Source of the DNA: Myrica gale
Lineage: Eukaryota > Streptophyta > Magnoliopsida > Fagales > Myricaceae
NCBI GenBank assembly: GCA_963930655.1
Contig: OZ005606.1
Span: 21,430,001 to 21,494,000, forward strand
Length of the DNA: 64,000 bases
Direction: 5' to 3'
The notes below the pieces were generated by a model. The model saw nothing but the letters and a program-made list of their open reading frames with translations, was not told where the DNA came from and did not search any database. A program made the translations under genes and the position numbers. Position 1 is the stretch's first letter; each line of letters starts with the position of its first letter. Below, piece after piece: positions 26,291 to 38,400 of this stretch.

Positions 26291-27157
26291 AAAGCAATTA
26301 CTCTGGGACCACATGTTGTCGACCACAAGTAACAACTTGCAATATAATATCACTTTTGGACCACATAAGACGCCTATAAATACGCTTCCAACATCTGAAA
26401 CGTTCCACAACATCCAACATTTAACAATGCCTACTCGATGAAAGTTCAAACAGTTGCTGCGAAATTGAGATTCCAATCCACAAAATCGCAATCATAAGTC
26501 AAACATTCCAGTAAAATCATTATTCATGTTCATTCGAAATTTTCTCCTTGAAATTTAGGGTCTCAATTTGATGGCTTACCGTGTAGTCTTCTTCTCCTTC
26601 AAATTTTCTTCGGTCTTCGTCTAGGGCATGACCCAAATCGCATACACAGATTGTTAAATGGATTTCGCCTTCCAAAAATAGTTTGAAATTGATATTGGCG
26701 AAGTGAATGGGGGAAATAGAGGCAAAAGGGAGCTGCTTTGCGCCTGGACAAGAAAAGAGGGCAAACTGACTTCGTCTTCCTCAGTGCATCTGGTTCAGTG
26801 AGGGGGAAAAAACAAAATTCGAACTAGTCATTGGGTTTTTGGCTTCCGATAGAACAGGGGCAGTCGAGGTCAATGGGCATTCACTTATCAAGGCCAACTT
26901 TGTCATTTCAGATGGAATAGAGGCATGTGTGACGCACGTGGATGCAAAACTGTTTGATTTAACAGAGAATTTAGATGAGGGCGAAGATTGATGTGTTTTG
27001 AATGAAATGAGTCTCAAATCGCCGAATTGATAATTAGGGGTACCGATTTGATTTTTTTCCAAACATATGTGGTTAACTATGACTTTATACCTAACTTTTT
27101 CCTTATATTATTGTTTTAGTATCATAGTTGAACAAGGAAGTTTAAGACCCAATATAC

Positions 27158-28840
27158 TGACCACGTAACCTAGAACGGGGGGTTGAATAGGTTCTCCAAA
27201 TCTTCGGTCTTTTTTTTTTACTGCTACACAGTCTCACAAGATTATCAACAAACTTCAAGGACACTACAAATAACAGTATACAATGCAAATTTAACTATTC
27301 AATATGAACCAAATATTGCAGATTATTAATGCTTCAATATGTTTAAGATAATCTTTCTTAATTAAAGAAACATATGACTAACAATTGCAATATCACACAA
27401 TCCACAACGAAATCACAATCAATCAAGATAACACCAAGAGTGATGACAAAGAGAAAAATTACTTGAAAAGAATTCTTTCAAGAGGAAAAAACTCTCCAAG
27501 CTCGTAAGCCGATTTAAGCGAATCCACTAGAATCTTCAAACTCGGTACACAATGATCTATATACTACCCAACTCCTCGTTGCTAGTCTAACACAACTTGT
27601 ACCTTGCCTGGAATACAACATTCAGCTCTGCACCATGCAGGGAACGAGAAACTCCTCTTCCATTTGAAGTTCTAGATTCCAAAAACCAAACTCTACAGCC
27701 AAGCCAATCTTTCCACACTACCTCGTGCAATCAGCTTCTTCACAACTGGAACACCCAGCCTTGGTAGATCTTTAGCAACCTCTGAAGTTAACCTTCTTAA
27801 TCAAGGTTTATCTTGGTGATCAAAATCCAAACTGAGATAATGGGGGAAAGAAAAATCTCGCAGGGTTTGCTCTCAGTTTACACACAGCAGACTATAGAAA
27901 CAGTTGCGGGGAGTATCTCACGAAAAACTCTCAATAGCTAGATCTCTAAAAAATTATTTCAAGGAAATGTACTAAATGAATGAGAGAATGACTTTTATAC
28001 TCTGAAGGGTCGGAGGGAAGGTATTCATGAAGTTTCGAGAGTTTTTGAATCTTGGGCGCATATGTTAAAACTGTTATAACAGTCTTTTGCCAATTCTAAT
28101 CAAACTCTGAGCGATCTCTGATCAAACTTCGAGTGCTTCACAAACATTAGCGCTCCGACTTTCTGTAACCATTCTCGAGCAATCACCAATCATTTTAAAC
28201 TGCTGGACTTTGAGCAGGGCTTTATTAACCACGAATCTCAGAAATAAACTAAGACAGGTCATGAAGTATTTACGCCAACTAAAATACATTAACAATAGCT
28301 TTATGGGGACTACATATAACACGTGATAAGACACCCAATGTGAAAGGATTTGAGACAGACAGTCGGCTCTACAGTATATAAACTCTATCACATTTAATTT
28401 TAGAAAAAGAAATTATGACAATTTAAGGATTCTCTTTTTTTTTTGCATAAGTGAACATATGGATCTCACGTACCGTCATTTTTTTTCTCCAGTACGAGCT
28501 ACAAGTGAGCTTTTTTAGTGGGCACACGCGGTGCTTGGCCTCTGGGCCTCCTCGCAATCCTGTCTGTGGCCTTCGGTAATGGGTCGGCCAGCGCATGGGG
28601 GCCCATGCGAACACACGCTGGAGCGTGAATCTCTCACACCCGCCTATTTTGTCTCTCGACCGACTCTTTTCCTCCAGCCTTTGATTCTTCCGTCTTCTTC
28701 CTCTCCTTTTTAGCTGGTTCTTGTGGGTTTTCCGCTCTTTAGTGGTCACTTCCTGTTTGTTTGAGTTTGGATTTATAAGGCCCTTTGACCTTCTAACTTG
28801 TTGGTTTGTCATCTCTAGGGTCATACTAGCCCTTTAAACA
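27158..28840 (-). mobile_element. Probable solo LTR, 1.7 kb
   Basis: On the plus strand it begins TGACCACGTAACCTAG and ends CCTTTAAACA, so it has TG and CA ends. A 5-bp duplication TATAC flanks it (27153-27157 and 28841-28845). Read on the minus strand it ends with CTATTCAACCCCCCGTTCTAGG, a style seen at plant Copia LTR 3' ends. No internal retrotransposon coding or second LTR was found. The outer boundary at 28840 was found by searching for the duplication, so it is less certain than the 27158 end. Confidence 0.55.
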
Positions 28841-28896
28841 TATACCTGAGGTGTTTAAAGTTGTTTAGAATATGTGAGTTGTTATGAAAGAAAAAG

Positions 28897-29259
28897 GGAA
28901 ATTGACATTTTAGTCCCTAAATTTTGGGTAATTTTTCATTTTAGTCCTTCAGTTTCAATTTTCAAATTTTTAGTCCTTGAGTTTTTTTGTTTTGACGAAA
29001 TGGTCCTTCTGTCAATCTGTCGTCCATATGCTTAACGACACATGTAGCGGTCGACCGGGTATATGTGTTAAAAGTGAGCGGTCGACCGGGTCAAAATTGC
29101 TGACATGTCAGAGAGCTCCGTTAAGTATACGAACAGTAAACTGAAGGAAGGGCCATTTCGTCAAAAAATGAAAATTCAAGGACTAAAAATTTGAAAGTTA
29201 AAATTGAAGGACTAAAATGAAAAAGTGCCCAAAATTTAAAGATTAAAAAGTGAATTTCT
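28897..29259. mobile_element. Foldback MITE, 360 bp
   Basis: Long inverted arms: GGAAATTGACATTTTAGTCC on the left pairs with the right end, which reverse-complements to AGAAATTCACTTTTTAATC. Inner parts such as TTTTTAGTCCTTGA also pair. The loop carries two copies of GCGGTCGACCGGG (near 29047 and 29077). The target duplication is unclear. Confidence 0.7.
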
Positions 29260-29697
29260 AGAAGAAAAAACAACAACAAATAACATGTTGCCACCCTAAT
29301 ATTCTGTCGGCACGTGTATTGCTTCTTTGGAGCTTTGCACGCAATTGCGGTCCTGACATGCACTCCGAGAATAATCTGTCTCCACGTTTCTTTTGGAATT
29401 TTCGAGGAGCCTTAATGAACCGCGTACTTGTGTTTTTGACCGATTTGGTTTCAAAATTCCGTACTGTAAAAAATTTTAATTTCAAGATATGAGCTTCTTG
29501 TGTATGTGAAATCAAGATTTCACTCGATTATTCATCTACAAGGTGATGAAAAAGTCCATCGTGATCATTTTATTTATTAATTTTAATGACATGTATGAAA
29601 GCCAACTAAGATTAAAATAATAACTTTTCATTACTGTGGCCGAGGTGAAAATTTCTAAAATCGAACTACAAGTTCCACATGATTCCCTACATTTCTA
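29260..29697. other. Intergenic upstream of MATE remnant
   Basis: No promoter or exon of the MATE gene was recognised here; the transporter homology begins abruptly at about 29698. Confidence 0.45.
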
Positions 29698-30218
29698 GGC
29701 TTCTGGACGCAGTTAAGAGGGAGGGGCCTCTGGATCGGAATACAAACTGGTGCTTTTGTTCAGACAATTCTACTTTCTACTGTTACAAGTTGCCTAAACT
29801 GGGAAAAACAGGTCTGTTCTCCACTCTTTGTTGCTCGATGCTTTTGATTTAAGTCTAGCTCAATAATCCCGTTTGCTCTGATTGGTTGCCAAGATTCTTG
29901 GAGGGAAAAAAGAAGAAAAAATCGGATTGTCTGAAATCATTCCAGTTTTCACTGCATATTAAATCCCAAATTTCTTTCTTTTCTTCCATCATGTCCTGGT
30001 GGGATCAGAATTTTCCTCCATATTCTTGTCAATTAACCATAGCCATCATCACGAAAGTATCAAGGACGTTCTCACTGGGACAACTTTAAGATGTTGTACG
30101 AGTTTGCTAGTCATAGACTCTGTTTAATGGGGACATTTCTTCTGGGTTCTTGACATTGCAGGCCAGCAAGGCTAGGGAGAGGATATTTGGGGCAGACTTC
30201 CAATTGATAAAGATATGA
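29698..30218 (+). pseudogene. MATE (DETOXIFICATION) transporter, 3' remnant
   Basis: Two exons survive. The second half of exon 6 (about 29698-29811) encodes a segment starting [20 protein letters not shown] and ending NWEKQ. The last exon (30162-30218) starts [13 protein letters not shown] and ends at TGA. Both align with the 35488-39861 gene, and the similarity continues into the start of the intron (GTCTGTTC and onward). Exons 1-5 are absent, so it is a truncated duplicate. It lies 5.3 kb upstream of the intact copy on the same strand. Confidence 0.92.
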
Positions 30219-30790
30219 ATCAAGCGGAGAATTGGGTGATCTAAAGTTTTCTATCATTGAAGTTGTAAGGTGAAACAGTGCACATAAGAACAAGCTGCCA
30301 CTAGTTTTTTTTTTGGCGAAAATGTTAGCATTAGAAACAATTTGAAATTCGTAATCCTTCCTTCCTCTATGAAGTCCGTACGATTTCCATTACAACTTAT
30401 AGATCACCCATGACTTCCTACAATCTAAATCGGCAAGCCCTTTGGGGACCTCAAGGTGAAGTGGAGTAGCAGGTTTCCTCAAAACAAGCAGGCAAAGAAG
30501 CTCCGGAGTGCTCAAAACATGGCATCTTTGTCTTTTGTTCCTCTGTTTGTCTTCCTGTGAAATCATGAATAAATATGTGTATCTGTTTATGTTGTGTCCA
30601 TCTGTGTACCCGGCCAAACGAAATTACTCTGGTGCTTTATATAATAGCCTACACTACACATACAAGAAAATTTTCAACTCTAAGTTGAAAAATCACCGGT
30701 TTAGATCCAATGACACTTGGGGAGTAAATAAGTGTTTCTCCTTTGTAAACTTGGTTTCTGAACACCTTCAAAATCTATCAAGTCTAGATC
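30219..30790. other. 3' flank of the MATE remnant
   Basis: Probably the old 3' untranslated region followed by intergenic DNA. No other gene was recognised. Confidence 0.45.
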
Positions 30791-30798
30791 AGGACAAC

Positions 30799-31342
30799 TA
30801 AGGGTAAGTATCAGAACGGAAGGAACCATAATTACCAATTTCGGTTCCGTTCCGGAATTAACTAGAAGGAATCAAAATTTTCAGAATCGGAAATTCCGGT
30901 TCGCCATGTGGGCTTTTTTGGACATATTTTTTTAGGACCCTAACGATTTTAAAAAAAAATTGGATTGATTTTTTGGATTATGTTTCTATTATTAGTCATA
31001 AATTAACAATAAATGTAAACATTTAATCAAAACTAGATTATAAAATAAACATTCAAACAAATTTAGTACACATCATATGTTATAAATTATTTTGAGCCCT
31101 ATTTAAAAAAAAGAATAAAAAATTTCGGTATTTTTTAGTTATTCATCATAAATTAACAAGAAATGTAAAATTTTCATTCAAAATCTGGATTCTAAAATAA
31201 ACAATCAATCAAATTCCATTTGGTATACTTTATTTTGAGCATTATTTTTATATACCGGAACAAAAAAAATTTCATTCCACTTTTGACAATTTCCGGAATC
31301 GGAAGTGGAACAAAAAATTATTGGAATTTTCACTCACCCTTA
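30799..31342. mobile_element. Non-autonomous hAT element, 544 bp
   Basis: Ends are TAAGGGTAAGTATC and, reverse-complemented, TAAGGGTGAGTGAAA. The flanking 8-bp duplication AGGACAAC / AGGACAAT (30791-30798 and 31343-31350) has one mismatch. The subterminal parts are rich in GGAATCGGAAATTCCGG-type inverted pieces; the core is AT-rich. It resembles the element at 63162-63775. Confidence 0.85.
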
Positions 31343-31350
31343 AGGACAAT

Positions 31351-33150
31351 GACAAACTAAATCAATCAAATAAAGAGCGAAAAAATAAATCATACTCCAA
31401 TCATCCGAAGAGATGAGATTTTGTTGAAAAAGTGGAAAACTTTTGAAGTAAAAAATTATTCTAGGCGCCACCCGAAATCCACTAAGAAGAGAAAACTTAC
31501 AAACGGTGATTTAGACACTAACAACCTCTTTTCTAGTTTTGACAGTCCCGACATAATAATTCAGATAACTCTATCCGTACCCGCTCCGTGCGGTACAAAT
31601 ATTTAAAGATCTTCAAGTGATAGAGTCTCATTATGACTCAAAAAGATAATGTTTATCAAGTTAGTATTGTATTATCCCTCTTAGTTTAGAAGTCAAGTAT
31701 ATATCACAAATGCTTATCTTTATTCAGTGATATAATCTCATCATAGCTCGAGAAGATAATGATTATCATCTTGAATACTTGGACCAAACTTATTTGATAA
31801 GGAATTACAACTCAATTTGTTTGGTATCAAATTATGACAATACTCAAAAACACTAATAGACTCCCCTAGCTATTTCGTGACAAAAATTACAATTTAATCA
31901 AAACTAAAAATAATCAAAGTTTTTGCCAATCACCAAGGCAAAACTTTTTACAATTAACTCAAGCACCTAAAATACACAAGTGTTCAAGAGTCTTGACTGA
32001 AACCTGTTTCTTGAAACTCAATTTCCGGATAATCAATATGATAAATAGTTTAACTCCTCCAATATGATATGTACTCCCTTCAACAAAACATTAATAAGAA
32101 CTATCCCTCAACAAAATATTTATCCTTATCAGTGTCATAAGGACTCCAAGTGCTAATCCTTATCTAGTGATATAATCTCATTAGAACTCGAAAATATTAT
32201 ATTTATTCTCTTGAACACCCAGATCAAACTTATTTGATAAGGAATTACAACTCAATTTGGACATAATTTGCCAGATCATTATGTCAATACTTAAATACAC
32301 TAACAAAATGTGCGTTGCAAAGCAGAGGAGTCACTATTGTTTCATGTAATTGACGACTATGCATGCAATTATTTGCACACCTACCTGTGTTATTACTGAG
32401 TTATCTCATAAAAGAAACTTGGGGCGAGACTTATTGCATTCAATTTGAACTTTTAACTCTTTTCTGGGTGCAAAACATTCTCAAGACACGACTAAGAAAA
32501 AAGTTTTTATAAAATTCAATGGTTTTTGCCGAGGCAGCAAAACAAGTGCCCTTAAAAACATGAGGCTGCATAAAATAACCGCCAAAAAGACAGAAAACTT
32601 GCCTTTTGGACTCCCCACGGGCATAGATTCTCTTGCGCTGTATTGTTTATCTATTATCCCTTATTAGTTTATCACGTTGTTGTCGATTTCGTAAAGCTTA
32701 TGGACTGAAAAAACAGATAGGCTTAACCGCGGGAGAACATATTCTAAACCCTTAACAGGCATATTTGCAAACCAAATTTTGGCTAAAAGTTCTCTTTTTT
32801 TCTCTTTTTTTTTCCTTGCTGAGAGCTAAAATTTTGGTTCACAAGTATAATTAATTCAAAATTTTAATTAAATAAAAGAATTTCTCCCTCCTATCAAATC
32901 ATCTCTTTACATTTTATAAATATAAAAAATTCACATAAATCATCAAACTCATAAAATTCTATTTTCATATTGAGTTATCTAAAAATTCAATAAAATTTAA
33001 TCTATTTTAATTTTTACAACATTTATAAAATGTTGATTTCCAAAATATGGCCATACATATTACTATTGCGCTTACCGACCTCATAAGACGTGCGATGGTA
33101 AAAGCGAGTGAAATATCAAAGATTCACTTGCAGCTGATAGTATTACGTCC
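31351..33150. other. Intergenic; diverged direct repeats
   Basis: Two diverged copies of a roughly 93-bp block, beginning GTGATATAATCTCAT and ending AATTACAACTCAATTTG, lie at 31727-31820 and 32167-32259. A partial third copy is near 31616. The remainder is AT-rich with nothing recognised. No coding sequence. Confidence 0.5.
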
Positions 33151-33935
33151 TTTTTTTTCCTAAGTAAACGTAAATTTTATTTCACTAGGAAACATACAGA
33201 TATGCTGGATACAGACGATCACAAATAATATGGGCATAAAGCCCATTACAACATCATTAAAAGCCCTACGGGTTATACATCGATGGGTCATAAAGGCCTA
33301 ATTCTAAATGGTCATAAATGGCTTAATATGACAAACCCAAAGGGTTGTGAATTCGAAGCGGATCCAAAGACCCGAAAGTAACTCCGCCGAAAGTGGCGGT
33401 CGCCGAAGGAATGGGTAGTCACGCACCGCACTCTCACTTCTTCGAGAGAGCATCCACACCAGCACCAATGGATAGCGAGGTCCACAACAAAATTCCAACG
33501 AAATAAAATTCAAACACACAAGGAAAATACAACAAAACATACTAAAGAAAAGTTGTTGGCCGGTCGGAACCCTGCCAAAACATAAAGCCCCTAGACACCA
33601 CCGAGAACCACTGCAGCAGATTCAAAAAAAGACGAGCACGTGAGGGGACACGCGTCGGTCAACGGTGATCAGGAAAAATTAGAGACGACCACCTGGAGCT
33701 GCTGATGCCTTCCCTGTTGAGCGTGGCCACCGAAGTCCATAAGGAACGACGAGATCTGTAGTTGAAGACAATCACAGATGGAGACCAAAAATAGAGGGTT
33801 TGAATAGTATCCGGCCAAAAGAGAGAGAAGAGAGGAAAAGAATGAGAGGACGGTGGGAGGAGGCCGGTCAAAGGGAAGGAGGAGGGAGGTAAAGTGAAGG
33901 GAAGTTGAAAAGTGTAGAGAGAGCTCTCTCTAGAA
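33151..33935 (-). mobile_element. Poly(A)-tailed retroelement-like sequence
   Basis: Read on the minus strand it starts near TCTAGAGAGAGCTCTCTC. It has a C/T-rich leader, stays GC-richer than its surroundings, and ends in AATAAAATTTACGTTTACTTAGG plus A8 (33151-33158). The AATAAA just before an A-run resembles a processed transcript or a short LINE derivative. A frame at 33304-33540 has no family match. No target duplication was found. Confidence 0.4.
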
Positions 33936-35387
33936 TACGCTGGGTTTGGAATAGCACTTCTGAATATGGTTCTTTTAGCCTATGACGTTCAGTCACTGAG
34001 TCACAGATTCACTGCACCTAAGAACAAATCTTTTGGACTTTTGAACTTGGAAGTCGGTGAAGTTCAGTCCTTCCAACTATTTCTTAGCGCACTTTTTTTT
34101 CTTAATATTTCTTAGCGCACTTATATAACACATTTTTTTGGACTTTCTGGGCGACCAAAGGAGACTTTTTCACTTTACTATGTAAGTGGTCTGCTCGGCT
34201 CGCATGCGGAAAGGGCCTACCATTGTAGGCAAATCTTGTCACGCCTCTTGTAGGGGGCTTCTTCAAAAACAGTGTCATGGGAGTGTATTAATTGTTATCC
34301 GCACATAATCCTTGTTTGGTGAAAAGTTTTCAATTTCCAATTTTGGTGAGAAAAAATCAGTCTGATATGTGCTTTTTTTGGGTTGACAAAATTTTTTCAA
34401 CCCACGTGATATCCATTACCGTTTAGGGATTGAGATCCGATCCAATTTTCTATCTAAATAGTATGGTAGAATTTAGAGAGATGAACACGACTAGTAGACT
34501 CTCTTATAATATCTATATTATAAGAAATTTTATATGAAAAAATATAGACAATATTAAATAACGCAGTATCTGAATTCTAGGTGCAATTCCAATAAAAAAT
34601 TACAAAAGATCCTTTTAATTTCAGTGATAAGTGACTGTTTCTTAAGAAGAATAAGCACTGTTAGTAAGTTGGTAAAATAAAAAATTGTTTAGACTTGAGT
34701 TTTTAAAGATCATGTTTGTTTTTATGTTTGAAAGTTGAATAGATAGATGAAAGTTATCTCCATACGGTCTTGAGGTGGATCTTTTTTTTAAAAAAAAAAA
34801 TTAAGGAAGTGACTGGTATTAATAAGTTGTCAAGATTTTTTTAAAAAATATTTAAATTTAGATCGATTCAAGTATAGTAGATTTGTAGGCTTGTAGCTGT
34901 GTATCTCCCGTGGTTAATTTGTTCTCAATTGGTCCAAGTCTGTTTGAGGCAATTCAAGTATAGTAGATTTGTAGCTGTGTATTTAACGTGGTTAATTTGT
35001 TCTCAATTGGTCACGTCTGTTTGAGCCGATATAAAAAGATTTTAAGTCTAATTACTTATAAAAAAACAAAAATAAAATAAGTCTAATTAATTATTTTCAT
35101 TATTTAAAAAAATTAATACAATTCGGAGGTAACATAATTTATATATAAAAAAAAATTTGTTTCAATGCATAAAGGATTTTGAATAGTTTTGACACACCAA
35201 CTACATGCGAAACTACTGAACCTATACGAAATAAGACTCCTGATAATGATTCTACCCGTGACATGCGAAATTACGATGAAGTTTCACATTTATTTCATAT
35301 CCCTGATTCTACCCGACATCTCCCTGGCCCCTACAATACGAAGTTTCACATTTATTTCGTATCTAACTCCTTCCTGAGGCTGAGCGT
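33936..35387. other. Upstream region of the first intact MATE gene
   Basis: AT-rich. A direct duplication of about 80 bp begins ATTCAAGTATAGTAGATTTG at 34866-34948 and again at 34952-35026. Nearer the gene, GAAGTTTCACATTTATTTC occurs twice (near 35278 and 35340). No other gene was recognised. Confidence 0.55.
34866..35026. repeat. Direct tandem duplication, about 80 bp
   Basis: Unit 1 (34866-34948) and unit 2 (34952-35026) share GTGGTTAATTTGTTCTCAAT and flanking sequence. Unit 2 lacks a short GTAGGCTT insertion. Confidence 0.8.
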
Positions 35388-35395
35388 TATATAAA
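35388..35395 (+). promoter_or_regulatory. TATA box of the first intact MATE gene
   Basis: TATATAAA, 93 bp upstream of the ATG at 35488. This spacing gives a leader of roughly 60-70 bases. Confidence 0.6.
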
Positions 35396-35487
35396 GCACA
35401 TGAAAAGCGAGGAGTCAAAAACACTTGCATCAATCTCTCCATCTCTGTGAAAATTCCAAATTCCAGCAAGTGAGGCGGTTGAGACCA

Positions 35488-38400
35488 ATGACTTCCATGA
35501 GAGACACAGAGAAAGACATGGAGGAGAGTTTATTACAAAAAGGAGGAAAAGATAAAAGATCAGAAACTCCAGCTCTAACATGGGGTTCGTTCATCGAGGA
35601 GCTCAAGACGTTGGGATTATTGGCAGGTCCTATGGTGGCCGTGACTCTGTCGCAGTACCTGTTGCAAGTCATTTCAATCATGATGGTGGGTCATTTGGGT
35701 GAACTTGCTCTCTCTAGCACTGCAATAGCCGTCTCTCTTTCTGGAGTCACCGGCTTCAGTCTTCTGGTAAGCCTTCGTTACCACTTATTTATTTCTTCTT
35801 CTTCTTTTTTTGAACCACTTATTTATTTCGTCAGTATCTTTGATTCTGATTCTATCTCTTTATCTTTCCCTCTCTCTGTCTCTAAATGCTAACCTCACCT
35901 TTTACGACATGAGGCTTCTAACCTTTTTTCATTTTTTTGACAACACATGTAACAAGGTTTTTGATTCATTTTATCTGATTCTAATTTGATACCACACTTG
36001 TAATGGTGCTGGCGTTTAAGGAAGGAGAAATTGTTTATAATTATAAACAGAACAATTCCTTGGATCTTAGGGAAAAATTGGACGTGAAATGAAGCACAGA
36101 CACCATTTTGATTTGGAAATTCCAATATGCTTATTCGTATTGGCAGAACATTGCGGTTCTTTTGGCCCAGACCATATAGATATTCGGTCTTCGGTCTGTT
36201 CATGGTCGACAATAAAGGCATGCCTTCTCAGCTTGACTTGGAGAGATGAGGGCATACTGACTTGGGCAGCCTCTACTGTTGTATAATAGGTGGTCAGATT
36301 CATATCATGTTTATAGCCCATTGTCACAATACACTCATAATTCTTCTCCGTTCATCAATCTGTCTTTAAGCATACTTCATAAAATTACCGTGGTAGTGAA
36401 GCAGGATAAACAAAAAGTTTATTGCAATCAGGAATATGCTGTGGAATTTTTTTCGTTATGCAGAAGGAATTAGTTACTAATTTTCATAACGAAAGATGGA
36501 AATGTCATGAGAAGAATTATTTTCCAATGGCTTACAAGAAATAGTTGTTCTGGAAAACACATGAAAAACTACACAAAGTAAAGTGGATTTTTCTACCACT
36601 GTTAAAAAGAGAGGACGAAAATACTTCATAAGTGGCTTCTAAATCAAGATCTTGAGTCTGATATCTGAACAACTTCACAAGGAGACCTTACTAGTCCTTG
36701 CATAATGTTGCCAGCATTCAGTAATTGATTTGCTTCCTCGCTTGGCTATCATGGTGCCAAGGCCCCACAAACCCTTCAGTATTTGTTCGTTTACTTTGTG
36801 CACTCATTGTAGTTTGTACGTTCACCCCCTTTTGTTCTCTCTCTCTCTCTTTCTTGGACAAATTACTCTGCATTTATAAAGTATGAGAAGATATGAGGTA
36901 AGCTAATAAGCTACATTCTGCTTAAGATAAGTCATTACTGAATTTAGCTTTTCTCTTTAAGTTCTTTTGGCTCTAAAGACAAATTTGTGTGATGATGTAG
37001 TTGAGATACTTCTCTGTGCAACTTCTTGGAAGTAACATGTGAGCATAGTACACGGGCCTTGGTCAAGTTCTGAGTGATTTGGTTGCCAAGGATGTTTCCC
37101 TGATGTGGCTTGGAAAGATACCCCTTTTAGCAGGCATATTTCCTTTTACCAATATACATGGTCCCCAAAAACGCATCAATAGTTAAACCCAAGAAGCTCT
37201 ATGCCAATGCACCACTGAATGGAACCAACAAATAGGGTATGTCAGTTTAGTAAATTAGACGTTCATGAACAACTTTACATCTGTTGACGATCTAACTGTC
37301 ATTTTGTTGTCATTTTCTGCTATATCTATGCAACTGACAACCTGGTGGCAGAATGGGTTGGTCAGTATCCACACCAAACTGCAAACACATCAGTTTAGTT
37401 GGTTGATTCTGTAAATGGAGGACTATTGATACGCAGACACAATTCCATAATATTGCTTGACTTATGACTTGGCTTTCCTTCACTGTTACATGTGCAGAAA
37501 AATGTTTGCTCAGCATATGGATGCAATTTTAAGATAACAGTGTACAATCTAATGTTACCTACCTATATAATGCATTTATGAAAAATTATATTGGATGATT
37601 GTGAGACAAAGCTTTTATGGAGATGTAAATTCAAATTGTGGGACCTAGTTATGTGGTAGTGTTTGGACTTGTCAATTTCTAATTACTAAGTGGATTTGGT
37701 ACTTTCTATGCTGTGAACAGTTAGGAATGGCAAGTGCCCTGGAAACTTTATGCGGCCAAGCTTATGGAGCTCAGCAATATCGAAAACTTGGAGTTCAAGC
37801 TTACACTGCTATATTTTCTCTGACCTTAGTCTGTCTTCCAGTGTCTTTGATATGGATCTATATGGAAAGGTTACTAATTTTGATAGGTCAAGACCCTTTA
37901 ATTTCACATGAAGCTGGTAAATTCACGATTTGGCTTGTCCCTGCACTCTTCGCATATGCCGCACTACAACCACTTGTTAGATACTTTCAGACACAAAGTC
38001 TGGTGATGCCAATGCTGATAAGCTCTTGTGCCAGTCTTTGTTTTCACATACCTCTGTGTTGGGCTTTAGTATTCAAGTCTGGGCTGGGAAACCTTGGAGC
38101 AGCACTAGCTATCAGTATTTCATATTGGTTAAACGCGATTTTTCTTGGATTATACATGAAGTTTTCGTCTGCCTGTGCAAAAACTCGTGTTCCAGTTTCT
38201 ATGGAGCTGTTTCAAGGAATTGGGGAGTTCTTTCACTTTGCTATCCCTTCTGCAATAATGGTTTGGTAATAGTTTTCCTTTTTCCTCCTTTGGTGTAATA
38301 TATTATTCTCCTTTGAAGAGTTCTTCATTTTGGTAATTGCAGCCTCGAATGGTGGTCTTTTGAGCTTCTTATATTACTTTCTGGGCTCTTACCAAATCCA

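Larger units (their letters stand above)
19984..27091. mobile_element. 7.1-kb MULE carrying a GRF-finger gene; hosts nested insertions
   Basis: Terminal inverted repeats of about 200 bp (19984-20180 and about 26890-27091) share long phrases such as AAAGTCATAGTTA, TAATTATCAATTCG and CATCAATCTT. They are flanked by a perfect 9-bp duplication TAACTTTTT (19975-19983 and 27092-27100). No transposase was found inside. A degenerate GRF zinc-finger gene lies at about 21345-22040. Nested in it are a Tourist-like MITE (22815-22993), a hAT element (23517-23966), LTR copy B (24474-25741) and perhaps a MITE near 26110. The terminal repeats have diverged to roughly 80 percent identity by eye, so this element is older than the one at 9741-15888. 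Confidence 0.85.

Noticed and set aside
31616..32259. Possible CRISPR-like spaced repeats
   Set aside because: Only two or three long, diverged copies with unequal spacing in plant nuclear DNA; simple dispersed duplication explains them.
33304..33540. Minus-strand frame in the poly(A)-tailed element
   Set aside because: No recognisable domain; likely chance within a non-coding retroelement.
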